Shown here: positions 25,263 to 32,622 of the stretch, piece by piece
Layout: the number at the start of each line of letters is the position of its first letter
How positions within the stretch are numbered: position 1 is the first letter of the stretch
Assembly (NCBI GenBank): GCA_002416285.1
Contig: DICM01000031.1
Location: 535-34,994 of the forward strand
Length of the DNA: 34,460 nt
Reading direction: 5' to 3'
DNA from: Caryophanales bacterium UBA5026
Lineage (GTDB): Bacteria > Bacillota_I > Bacilli_A > RF39 > UBA660
Notes under the pieces: generated by a model
The model's database searches: none
What the model saw: the letters and a program-made list of their open reading frames with translations, nothing else
Told to the model about the DNA's origin: nothing
Position numbers and translations under genes: made by a program

Positions 25263-26132
25263 ATGAGAATATGTAAGGAATGGAAAGATTATCAACTATT
25301 AGATGCCGGAAATGGAGAAAAACTAGAGCGTTGGGGGAAGGTAACCTTAAGAAGACCAGATCCCCAGGCAATCTGGCCGGTAACTGAAAGTTCAAGTTGG
25401 AATGGTGTTGATGCACACTACTTTAGAAGTGAAAAAGGTGGCGGACATTGGGAGTTTTATAAAAAAATCCCAGAAGAATGGACTGTCTCATATAAAAATC
25501 TTACATTTAAGGTAAGTCCAACTAATTTCAAACATACTGGATTATTCCCAGAACAAGCAGTCAATTGGGATTATATTATGGATAAAATAAGTCATGCAAA
25601 TCGCGAAATTCGTGTTTTGAATTTATTCGCATATACTGGTGGTGCGACAATGGCAGCAGCCGCAGGTGGAGCAACAGAAGTAGTCCATGTCGATGCGGCT
25701 AAAGGTATGGTTGAATGGGCAAAAGAAAACATGAAACTTTCAAATTTAGAAAATACTCATATCCGCTTTTTAGTCGATGATTGTATGAAATTCGTTGATA
25801 GAGAAGTAAGAAGAGGCAGAAAATACGATGCGATTATTATGGATCCACCTTCTTATGGTCGTGGTCCTGATGGTGAAGTATGGAAATTCGAAAGAAATAT
25901 TTACGAATTAATAAATGCCTGCATGCAGATTTTAAGTGATGAGCCTCTTTTTGTTTTAATTAATTCTTATACAACAGGAATCTCTTCAACTGTTTTAGAA
26001 AATATTTTAAAAACAACAATATTGAAGAAATATCCAAGTGGAAAAGTAGACGCTGGTGAAATTGGCTTACCAATCATTCAAGATCAGTTGATTTTACCTT
26101 GTGGTATTTATGGAAAGTTTGAACAATCGTAA
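25263..26132 (+). CDS. SAM-dependent RNA methyltransferase, RlmI/RlmK-like, 289 residues
   Basis: A class I methyltransferase of the RlmI/RlmK (Methyltrans_SAM) group, which methylates cytosine or guanine in 23S rRNA. Residues 118-135, VLNLFAYTGGATMAAAAG, form the SAM-binding motif I. VHVDAAKGMVEWAKENM (141-157) supplies the acidic ribose contact. DAIIMDPPSYGRG (189-201) is the catalytic/post-I motif with DPPSY. The N-terminal 80 residues (RPDPQAIWP, YFRSEKGGGHWEFYKKIPEEW) are typical of the shorter Firmicute form, which lacks the PUA domain of E. coli RlmI. The ribosome site GAGGTGA and a TATAAT at 25234-25239 support the start and an independent promoter. It looks like core genome. Confidence 0.8.
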   Translation: MRICKEWKDYQLLDAGNGEKLERWGKVTLRRPDPQAIWPVTESSSWNGVDAHYFRSEKGGGHWEFYKKIPEEWTVSYKNLTFKVSPTNFKHTGLFPEQAVNWDYIMDKISHANREIRVLNLFAYTGGATMAAAAGGATEVVHVDAAKGMVEWAKENMKLSNLENTHIRFLVDDCMKFVDREVRRGRKYDAIIMDPPSYGRGPDGEVWKFERNIYELINACMQILSDEPLFVLINSYTTGISSTVLENILKTTILKKYPSGKVDAGEIGLPIIQDQLILPCGIYGKFEQS

Positions 26133-26140
26133 AAAAGGTG

Positions 26141-26169
26141 TTGACATAATAGCAAGATAAATTTACAAT
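26141..26169 (+). promoter_or_regulatory. Strong promoter of the leader peptide/RSH unit
   Basis: Consensus TTGACA (26141-26146), 17-base spacer, TACAAT (26164-26169). Confidence 0.85.
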
Positions 26170-26195
26170 AGTCATAACTGTTTGGAGGAAGCATT

Positions 26196-26240
26196 ATGAA
26201 AGTAGTAGATTTAACAGTTCAAATTTCTATTTTTACATAA
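26196..26240 (+). CDS. 14-residue leader peptide
   Basis: ATG with a strong TTTGGAGGA site eight bases upstream encodes MKVVDLTVQISIFT and stop. It lies between a consensus promoter and a terminator hairpin, ahead of the RSH gene. Six of 14 residues are Val, Leu or Ile. The layout is that of a transcription attenuator in which translation of the peptide sets whether the terminator forms. Confidence 0.6.
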   Translation: MKVVDLTVQISIFT

Positions 26241-26255
26241 TTGCTTTTTTGTGGG

Positions 26256-26284
26256 AAACAATAACGAGATGTTGTTGTTTTTTT
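26256..26284 (+). terminator. Terminator/attenuator before the RSH gene
   Basis: AAACAATAAC, loop GAGAT, GTTGTTGTTT (one G-T pair), then four more T. It sits 16 bases after the leader-peptide stop and before the next ribosome site, so the downstream gene needs read-through. Confidence 0.8.
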
Positions 26285-26306
26285 GTCTTAAGGGAGTGTG
26301 TTTATT

Positions 26307-27746
26307 ATGAATGTAGATCAATATCGAGCTTTTTTATTTCAAATTTTACCTCGTTATAATGGGAATGAACTTCGTATGATTACTAAATCGTTTTTATATG
26401 CCTCCTCACTTCATGAAGGACAATTTAGAAAAAGTGGAGAACCATACATTGTTCATCCAATTGAAGTTGCTAGAATTTTGTATTCATGGAACTGTGATGC
26501 TGAAACTTTATGTGCTGGATTACTTCATGATGTAATAGAAGATTGTAATGTAAGCGAAGAGGAATTAGCAGCACAATTTCATCCTAAAATTGCTTATTTA
26601 GTTAATTATGTTTCTAAATGGGCAGGAAGAGACTATCCGAAAAAAGAGAGAGATACACTGAATCTTAATTTACTATTTAATGGAATTACGACAGAAGTTC
26701 GAGTTTGTATTATCAAACTGGCAGATCGTCTTCATAACATGAGAACATTAGATTATATGAAACCAGAAAAGCAAATCGAAATTTCAGAAGAAACATTAAA
26801 GATATTTGTTCCGCTTGCTAATATGATAGGGCTTCATCAGGTAAAAAGAGAACTAGAAAGACTTTGTTTTCATTATTTATATCCCAAGGATGAAAGAATA
26901 TTAAATGAAAAACGTAATCAATTAATGACAAAATATCAACTTGAATTTGATGATACTCAAGAGAAAATAAGAAGAATATTAAACCATAGTGGAATTAAGG
27001 TTGATCTTTCATATCGAATCAAAGAAGCGGATCGAATCCATAAACGAATTGTTCATGGAAGTGAATTTTCTGATATCCCGGATATCCTTTTATTTCATAC
27101 AATTGTAGATAATGATGTGGATTGTAAAAAGGTATCACAAATACTGAGAAATCAGTTTTCAGTAGAGACTGGGTTTATAATAAAAAACTATATAGATCGT
27201 GGAAAGAATAACTTATATCAAGGAATTCGGCAGACGATTCCTTCTATAAACAATATATCTACACAAGTATCTATTCAAACGAAAAAAATGCAGACGTTAG
27301 CTAAATACGGTGTAGCATATTATTGGGAAGATCCAGAAATAAGCATGAATGACACTTTTCAACATAAAATTTTAGCTCCTCATCTCATGAGAAAAATGGC
27401 CAGTGGAATGACTCCAAAGGAATATGTTGAATCCGTAGTAAAAGAGATATTTTGTTCTGATAAAATCTACGTGAATACCCCAAAGGGAAAAGTAATTGAA
27501 TTACCTAGAGGAGCAACCGTATGTGATTTCGCATATCGTATTCATAGTACATTTCTCTATCAATTGATTGGAGCTAAGGTAAATGATGAATTTGTAAATT
27601 TAAACCGTGGTTTAAATAATGGCGATACTGTTGAACTATTTCAAAATAATTTAATGGAAAAACCTAATAATTTAGTTAATTACTGTAAAACGAATAGTGC
27701 CGCTAAAGCTTTACAAAAAAGACTTGAAAAATACTACTTTGATTAG
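26307..27746 (+). CDS. RSH-family (p)ppGpp hydrolase with degenerate synthetase, 479 residues
   Basis: ATG at 26307 has AAGGGAGTG eight bases upstream. A GTG nine bases earlier lies within that site. The N-terminal HD hydrolase looks intact: H50 in YIVHPIEVA, H74-D75 in GLLHDVIED, and D140 in KLADRLHNMRT, the metal-binding set of RelA/SpoT homologues, which cleave (p)ppGpp. The synthetase region (about 240-345) is degraded: FIIKNYIDRGKNNLYQGIRQ replaces FKDYIAxPKxNGYQSLHT, and SIQTKKM replaces E(I/V)QIRTxxM, so the catalytic Glu is Ser. A TGS domain follows (about 388-445, IYVNTPKGKVIELPRGATV). The ACT/RRM part of full-length Rel (about 730 residues) is absent. It is probably a hydrolase-only enzyme controlled by the attenuator upstream. 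Confidence 0.8.
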   Translation: MNVDQYRAFLFQILPRYNGNELRMITKSFLYASSLHEGQFRKSGEPYIVHPIEVARILYSWNCDAETLCAGLLHDVIEDCNVSEEELAAQFHPKIAYLVNYVSKWAGRDYPKKERDTLNLNLLFNGITTEVRVCIIKLADRLHNMRTLDYMKPEKQIEISEETLKIFVPLANMIGLHQVKRELERLCFHYLYPKDERILNEKRNQLMTKYQLEFDDTQEKIRRILNHSGIKVDLSYRIKEADRIHKRIVHGSEFSDIPDILLFHTIVDNDVDCKKVSQILRNQFSVETGFIIKNYIDRGKNNLYQGIRQTIPSINNISTQVSIQTKKMQTLAKYGVAYYWEDPEISMNDTFQHKILAPHLMRKMASGMTPKEYVESVVKEIFCSDKIYVNTPKGKVIELPRGATVCDFAYRIHSTFLYQLIGAKVNDEFVNLNRGLNNGDTVELFQNNLMEKPNNLVNYCKTNSAAKALQKRLEKYYFD

Positions 27747-27755
27747 GTTTCATCG

Positions 27756-27784
27756 TTGCTTTCAGTTTTTATTGTGTGTATAAT
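27756..27784 (+). promoter_or_regulatory. Promoter of the nifS-ttcA-like operon
   Basis: TTGCTT (27756-27761), 17-base spacer, TATAAT (27779-27784). Confidence 0.65.
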
Positions 27785-27812
27785 ATCATTGTACTCTGAT
27801 AGGAGGGTCACT

Positions 27813-28967
27813 ATGATTTATTTAGATTATGCAGCAAATTGTCCCGTGGATGAAGAAGTATTGAATTGTTTTTATAATACAACAAAAAAATACTATGCGA
27901 ATCCTAACTCTATCCATTATTTAGGACAAGAGGTAAAAAGAATCATTGATGATGCGACCAAGAATATTGCGAACAGTTTGAATATCTTACCAGAAGAGGT
28001 TATTTATACATCAGGTGCAACCGAAGCTAATAATTTAGCAATTAAAGGGATTGCTAAAAGATATAAAAGTATCGGTAAGCACATTATTGTCTCTACTTTA
28101 GAGCATACTTCAGTTATCGCATCTTGTTCTAGTCTTCAAGAAGAAGGATTTGATATTGATGTTCTTCCTGTTGATCAAAATGGATATATCGATATTGATG
28201 CATTAAAAAAAATGTTGCGTAATGATACGATATTGGTAAGTATCTGTTCTGTTGATAGCGAACTTGGTGTTAGACAACCAATAGAACAAATAGCAAAACT
28301 TTTAAAGACTTATCCGAATGTTCATTTTCACAGTGATGCAACGCATGCTATTGGAAAAGTGAATATTGATTATACAAATGTAGATCTTATTACAATTTCT
28401 CCACATAAGTTTTATGGATTAACTGGAATCGGTTTATTAATTAAAAAAAAGAATACCGATGTTAGACCAATTATTAATGGTGGAAGGTCTACAACTGTAT
28501 ATAGGTCAGGAACACCAGAAGTTGGAAATATCTGTGCTGCTAGTTTTGCTTTAGAAAAAGCAATTAAAGAGCAAGAAACTCATTTTCAGTATGTGAAAAG
28601 AATATATACTACAGTAGTAGAAAAACTACAAGAATATCCAAACATTCATATTAATAATGTTGATGCTTCTATTCCATTTACTTTAAATATTAGTATCAAT
28701 GGAATTAAAAGCAATGATTTCGTTAAATTATTAGAAGAAAACGATATAATTGTTTCAGCAAAAACTTCATGTTGCCCAATTGATAGTCCGAGTAAATTAG
28801 TTTATGCCTTGACTAAGGACAAAAAATTGGCTGCAACAGCGATTCGTATTTCATTTTCTCATTTAACAACAGATGATGAGATTGAAAAATTTTTAGATTT
28901 GTTCGACAAATGTATCAAGGAGGTAGAACATGACGAAAAGAATATTAGAACGACATCAAGAAATTGA
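27813..28967 (+). CDS. nifS: Cysteine desulfurase (NifS/IscS family), 384 residues
   Basis: A PLP enzyme that takes sulfur from cysteine as a persulfide for Fe-S clusters or tRNA thiolation. ATG at 27813 has TAGGAGGG upstream; in-frame upstream codons would overlap the promoter. MIYLDYAANCPVD is the family start. SGATEANNLAIKG (67-79) binds PLP phosphate, SDATHAIGK (174-182) holds the PLP-contacting Asp, and SPHKFYG (196-202) holds Lys199, the Schiff-base lysine. SAKTSCCP (315-322) is the mobile loop with the active-site cysteine (320 or 321; two adjacent Cys are unusual). It overlaps the next gene by 38 bases, which makes tRNA thiolation its likely destination. Confidence 0.9.
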   Translation: MIYLDYAANCPVDEEVLNCFYNTTKKYYANPNSIHYLGQEVKRIIDDATKNIANSLNILPEEVIYTSGATEANNLAIKGIAKRYKSIGKHIIVSTLEHTSVIASCSSLQEEGFDIDVLPVDQNGYIDIDALKKMLRNDTILVSICSVDSELGVRQPIEQIAKLLKTYPNVHFHSDATHAIGKVNIDYTNVDLITISPHKFYGLTGIGLLIKKKNTDVRPIINGGRSTTVYRSGTPEVGNICAASFALEKAIKEQETHFQYVKRIYTTVVEKLQEYPNIHINNVDASIPFTLNISINGIKSNDFVKLLEENDIIVSAKTSCCPIDSPSKLVYALTKDKKLAATAIRISFSHLTTDDEIEKFLDLFDKCIKEVEHDEKNIRTTSRN

Positions 28968-29775
28968 GAGAAGCCTTCTTACCAAATATAGAAAAGAAAT
29001 TTATTCGAAGGTTGTAAAAGCAAGTAAGGATTATAAGTTGATCGAACCAAATGATAGAATTATGGTTTGCATTTCTGGTGGCAAAGATTCCTTTTTAATG
29101 GCAAAATGTATACAGGAATTAAAACTTCATGGAGATATTCCATTTGAAGCCCAATATGTTGTTATGGATCCTGGCTATAATGATTATAATCGGAATTATA
29201 TTATAGATAATGCGAAACTATTAAATGTTCCAATTGAAATTTTTAATACCAATATTTTTGATGTTGTTGCTGAAAGTGATGGAAAAAGTCCATGTTATCT
29301 TTGTGCTAGAATGCGAAGAGGTAATCTATATAGTAAAGCACAGGAGTTGGGGTGCAATAAAATTGCTTTAGGCCATCATTTTGACGATGTGATTGAAACA
29401 ACACTGTTATCAATTTTCTATGGTGCTGAAGTAAAGACCATGTTACCAAAATTACATAGTGATAATTTTGAGAATATTGATTTGATAAGACCTCTTTGTT
29501 TGGTTAAAGAACAAGATATTATAGCTTGGCGTAATTATAATGATTTAACATTTATTAATTGTGCATGTCGTTTTACAGAAGGATGTTCCCTTATTAATGA
29601 TGGAACGAGTAAACGAAAAGAAATAAAAGAATTAATAAAGAATTTAAAAAAGATAAATCCACGGATTGATGATAATATTTATAAAGCAATGGAAAATGTT
29701 AATTTAAATTGTATTTTAGGCTGGACCAAAAGAGGAGAAGAAGGAACTTTTTTGGATCATTTTGATAAAAACTAA
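28930..29775 (+). CDS. TtcA-like tRNA thiolation enzyme (PP-loop ATPase), 281 residues
   Basis: Adenylates a tRNA base and replaces oxygen with sulfur, as TtcA does at cytidine 32. The PP-loop is ISGGKDS (48-54). CYLCARMRRG (122-131) and NCACRF (210-215) supply the cysteines that hold the [4Fe-4S] cluster in TtcA/TtuA proteins. GHHFDDVIETTLLS (148-161) is the conserved family segment. AAGGAGGTAG precedes the ATG, all inside the end of nifS, so the two are translationally coupled as sulfur donor and user. Substrate (s2C32 or another position) cannot be told from the sequence. Confidence 0.8.
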   Translation: MTKRILERHQEIERSLLTKYRKEIYSKVVKASKDYKLIEPNDRIMVCISGGKDSFLMAKCIQELKLHGDIPFEAQYVVMDPGYNDYNRNYIIDNAKLLNVPIEIFNTNIFDVVAESDGKSPCYLCARMRRGNLYSKAQELGCNKIALGHHFDDVIETTLLSIFYGAEVKTMLPKLHSDNFENIDLIRPLCLVKEQDIIAWRNYNDLTFINCACRFTEGCSLINDGTSKRKEIKELIKNLKKINPRIDDNIYKAMENVNLNCILGWTKRGEEGTFLDHFDKN

Positions 29776-29804
29776 AGAGCACTTGCTGTATGAAGTGATA
29801 AGAT

Positions 29805-29846
29805 AAAAGTAGACAAAGTCAAAAAAGACTTCAGTCTATTTTTTTT
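29805..29846 (+). terminator. Terminator of the nifS-ttcA-like operon
   Basis: An outer stem AAAGTAGAC/GTCTATTTT with an inner AAGTC/GACTT stem, then a T tract. The outer stem is nearly the one at 20175. Confidence 0.8.
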
Positions 29847-29847
29847 G

Positions 29848-30337
29848 TAGTATTCAATTAATACAGGTGAATAACAATTGGATACCGTTAATGGGGAAAG
29901 TTGACTATAATGCTCCATTCCATGAAGGATATGATAAAACACTATAAATAAAAATTATTCGTTTTATTGAGAGACTGCTGACAATTTATTGCTTTTATTA
30001 AGAACTAAAAAGTATATTAACATTATCTTTATGTAGATAAATGAGTATTTGCGATCAAGATTACAAAGAAAAAAAGTATGTTAAAAATGATATCATTAAC
30101 AAATATATAACCTTAAATAATTTATTGCTATAGAATACTAAAAAAGCATGGACATAAAAGGTCATGCTTTTTATTGCATATTTGGTGGAGTCGATTGGCT
30201 TTTCACCAATTTCTGTTGAAAACAACCGTTTTATAAAATATAACTACGACCCCGTATTTGACTTTAGCACTAATAAACTATATTTAATTACAACTAGTAA
30301 CAGTTTAACTTAAAGTATTATATTTTGCAACCTTTTA
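29848..30337. other. Gene-poor stretch with short ORF remnants and a possible small transcript
   Basis: About 490 bases without a convincing gene. Three short open frames are visible, none with a ribosome site. One (29867-29947) contains NWIPLMGKVDYNAPFHEGY. One (30041-30133) begins MSICDQDYKEKK. One (30182-30313) contains NRFIKYNYDPVFDFSTNK. They read like protein tails rather than noise and may be debris from insertions or deletions. TTGCTT-18-TATATT (29989-30018) followed by the terminator at 30141 could also produce a small RNA of about 150 bases. The stretch separates core-like genes from the AT-rich cassette that follows. Confidence 0.4.
30141..30173 (+). terminator. Isolated terminator in the gene-poor stretch
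   Basis: AAAAAGCATG-GAC pairs with GTC-ATGCTTTTT (one bulge), ending in T. No intact gene precedes it, so it belongs to a lost gene or a small RNA. Confidence 0.7.
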
Positions 30338-30366
30338 TTTACAAAAAATAAAAAAAGTTATATAAT
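30338..30366 (+). promoter_or_regulatory. Promoter of the GCHII-like/CYTH/Qng1 cassette
   Basis: TTTACA (30338-30343), 17-base spacer, TATAAT (30361-30366). It gives a leader of about 60 bases. Confidence 0.7.
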
Positions 30367-30432
30367 TCAAATGGGTGCAATCGCGTTATTGTGCTAAAAG
30401 TAGTAAATAAATTAAGCGTGGAGTTAATAAAT

Positions 30433-30663
30433 ATGACAGAAAAATTTTCTTTTTATCTGGAACATGATAATAATTTATTTAGTAGTATTGTCCTAGCAAT
30501 TTGCTATAAAGCAGATTCAAAAGAAATAAAAGAATATGGTTTGACAGGAGAAAATATTTTAATTTTAGTAAAAAGTAAAAAATTAGAAAGCCTTTTAGAA
30601 CATAAAACAATAGATTATTTTTCGGAATTGAAAAATATATTTTCAAAGAAAGATATTTTTTGA
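30433..30663 (+). CDS. N-terminal part of a split GTP cyclohydrolase II-like protein, 76 residues
   Basis: ATG at 30433 has GTGGAG nine bases upstream; an in-frame GTG at 30391 lacks a site. The product, MTEKFSFYLEHDNNLFSS to KNIFSKKDIF, has the strand pattern of the GCHII N-terminus, which runs directly into the RxHSECLTGD zinc loop. Here the frame stops at TGA (30661-30663), and the missing loop continues at once in the -1 frame (LRIQSEC). The change falls on a T6 run (30656-30661). Either the two parts are joined by -1 slippage, are made as two coupled peptides (TTG start overlapping the TGA), or the gene carries a real or assembly-generated indel. Confidence 0.6.
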   Translation: MTEKFSFYLEHDNNLFSSIVLAICYKADSKEIKEYGLTGENILILVKSKKLESLLEHKTIDYFSELKNIFSKKDIF

Positions 30664-31988
30664 GAATACAAAGTGAATGTCTGTTAGGAATCTATGGAGA
30701 TTCCCATTGCGATTGCGAAACACAACGAATTAATTCTATTAATATAATTAAGGAAAAAGGTGGAATGTTTATTCATCTGCCACAAGAAGGTCAAGGATGG
30801 GGACTTCACTATAAACTTAAAGAATTAGAAGTACAAGTATCCGGTAGATTATCTACTGGAGAATACATAGGTGAAAAAAACAGGGACGATGCTCAAAAGT
30901 TGCTTTTAGGAAATAATGAATTTGATGATTGTCGAGGCTATGAAATCGTAGTTAAAATATTAAAATTTTTGGGGCTTTGCCAAGAAAACTATGTTTTAAT
31001 TACAGAAAGTGAAAAAAAATTATCAGCATTAAGGGAAAAACAATTAAAAGTAATTAAGTTTAGTGACTATAAAGACTCTGAAATTAATGCAGAAAACATT
31101 TCTGAATATTTAATAAAAATCTTGAATTCAACTCATGAATTTGACGAAAGAGTGATTGATAGAATCATAGAAATAATCGGAGAAAGAAAATATAATGGTA
31201 GGGCTTTGTCGACATTAGTAAATATTGTTGATAAAATAAATAATAATAAATTATATAATTTAAATTCAAAAACAAAGAAAAAGCTCTTAAATGTCTATGA
31301 CCAGATTTCTTGTGGTGTTGAAAAAAGATATATTGTTGATGATACAATAATTAAACTTCAAAATAGTTTCTCTTGTAAAGTAAATAGTAGTGTTTTTAAG
31401 GCGATTCAAAATATGTATGGTAAAAATATCTTTGATAGAATATCATTAGAAAAACTTTATTATTTTGAAAGTAAAACCAAAAATAAATCGGTTAGAATTA
31501 GAACGAGTAAGGTCCTAGACACTATGGGAAAAGAGTGTATATTTTTAAAGGGACAAATTTATGTTGAACAAAAAACTTTTTCTGAAGAAAAAAGTCAAAT
31601 TTTTCAATCGGAAATAAGTCTTTCAAAATTAAGATCATTTTTTGAAAATTACGAATATGATTTTGTAAAAAGGGTAGAAATGATAACTACTATATCAGAA
31701 AGACAAATTCCCGGAATTAATATATATATAAAGAAACTTCCAAATATAGAAAGTAGAATTATGGATATTTATGGAAAGAAAGAAAATATTCAAAATTTTA
31801 TAAAAAATATAATGAATAATTCGAAAAGGAATGTTTTAAATGATGTTGTATCTAATTCTGACTATGAAGATGAAAATTTTACTAATTATAACTTAAGATT
31901 TGCAGATATTGAAACCGCTATTCGTGAGGAAACGGAAATTTATGAATTATTAACCGAAGGAGATGACGTAGTGTGGAATACGAAGTAA
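30660..31988 (+). CDS. GTP cyclohydrolase II-like domain with a C-terminal extension, 442 residues
   Basis: Residues 1-130 are GCHII (RibA)-like: SECLLGIYGDSHCDC (5-19) keeps the three zinc cysteines C7, C17 and C19, with a one-residue shorter loop than usual; GGMFIHLPQEGQGWGL matches GGxLLYLRQEGRGIGL; DDCRGYEIV keeps the catalytic Arg as R92; ITESEKK matches LTNNPKK. The two arginines of RQEGRG are replaced (Pro41, Gln45) and the catalytic Tyr aligns with Leu55, so true GTP ring opening is doubtful. Residues 140-270 are helical. Residues about 276-365 (SVRIRT, LKGQIYVEQKTF, QSEIS, VKRVEMITTI, INIYIKKLP) have the alternating basic and acidic strands of a CYTH-like tunnel fold, at low confidence. 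The TTG start overlaps the previous TGA. RibA proper is about 200 residues and usually serves riboflavin synthesis; no rib genes are nearby. Confidence 0.65.
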   Translation: MRIQSECLLGIYGDSHCDCETQRINSINIIKEKGGMFIHLPQEGQGWGLHYKLKELEVQVSGRLSTGEYIGEKNRDDAQKLLLGNNEFDDCRGYEIVVKILKFLGLCQENYVLITESEKKLSALREKQLKVIKFSDYKDSEINAENISEYLIKILNSTHEFDERVIDRIIEIIGERKYNGRALSTLVNIVDKINNNKLYNLNSKTKKKLLNVYDQISCGVEKRYIVDDTIIKLQNSFSCKVNSSVFKAIQNMYGKNIFDRISLEKLYYFESKTKNKSVRIRTSKVLDTMGKECIFLKGQIYVEQKTFSEEKSQIFQSEISLSKLRSFFENYEYDFVKRVEMITTISERQIPGINIYIKKLPNIESRIMDIYGKKENIQNFIKNIMNNSKRNVLNDVVSNSDYEDENFTNYNLRFADIETAIREETEIYELLTEGDDVVWNTK

Positions 31989-32602
31989 GATATTATTATC
32001 CAAAAAAGGATTTAGAAAATATTTTAAACAAATTAGAATATGTGGAAAAATTAAGTGCTAGTGAAAGGTGCTATGAAAAGACTAGTCAATTTGATCATCC
32101 TTGTGAAGAGCTGAGTTTTTATGATAAAAGAATAGATGGAAGATTTAGAATTAGAATAACAAAGAGTGAATTATTGTCAAAATGTAAAGTTAGTTGGAAA
32201 AGAAGGATTCCTGCAACAACGAAAACAGAAATAAATCAAGAAGAAGAAGTCGAATTAACAATACAATATGATGAATATGACAATCTTATGTTTTTAATTA
32301 CCAATATATTGAAAATGAAAGATATTGAAAGTTATGAAAGATATAGAACTATTTTTTTCAACGATGAAATTGAAATTGCAGTAGACGAATATCCATTTGG
32401 GATAGCCCTTGAAATTGAATGCAAAAGTAAAACTGGTAATCCAAAGGAAATTATTAAAAAATGGGCTGATATTTTAGAAGTTGATATAAATAAAGCATAT
32501 CGCCTATCTTGGGATGATAAGTATACTGAATTATGTAGAAATCAAAATGTTGAAATCTATAGCCACGTAGAATTTGGTTTACCAATGCCAGAAGTATTAT
32601 AA
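31973..32602 (+). CDS. CYTH-domain triphosphate tunnel protein, 209 residues
   Basis: A member of the CYTH superfamily (class IV adenylate cyclases, thiamine and inorganic triphosphatases), which bind triphosphates in a beta tunnel with a metal. MEYEVRYYY carries a variant ExExK signature (E2, E4, R6). GRFRIRIT (56-63) is the RxR strand, CKVSWKRR (71-78) the basic strand, NQEEEVEL the acidic strand, YERYRTIFF (121-129) the ERxR strand, and EIAVDEYPFGIALEIE (134-149) holds the paired acids. All key strands are present, so catalysis is plausible. GTG start with AAGGAGAT eight bases upstream, overlapping the previous gene by 16 bases. A nucleotide or organic triphosphate is the likely substrate; which one is unknown. 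Confidence 0.75.
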   Translation: MEYEVRYYYPKKDLENILNKLEYVEKLSASERCYEKTSQFDHPCEELSFYDKRIDGRFRIRITKSELLSKCKVSWKRRIPATTKTEINQEEEVELTIQYDEYDNLMFLITNILKMKDIESYERYRTIFFNDEIEIAVDEYPFGIALEIECKSKTGNPKEIIKKWADILEVDINKAYRLSWDDKYTELCRNQNVEIYSHVEFGLPMPEVL

Positions 32603-32622
32603 AATGATTGGATGATTAAGGT

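Noticed and set aside
8117..28908. Extra Spo0A-box-like 7-mers at 8117, 14560, 17781 and 28902
   Set aside because: All lie inside coding sequence without a promoter and match what chance would give for a 7-mer.
30041..30133. A 30-codon frame as a real small gene
   Set aside because: No ribosome site and no promoter suitably placed for translation; kept only as a remnant within the gene-poor stretch.
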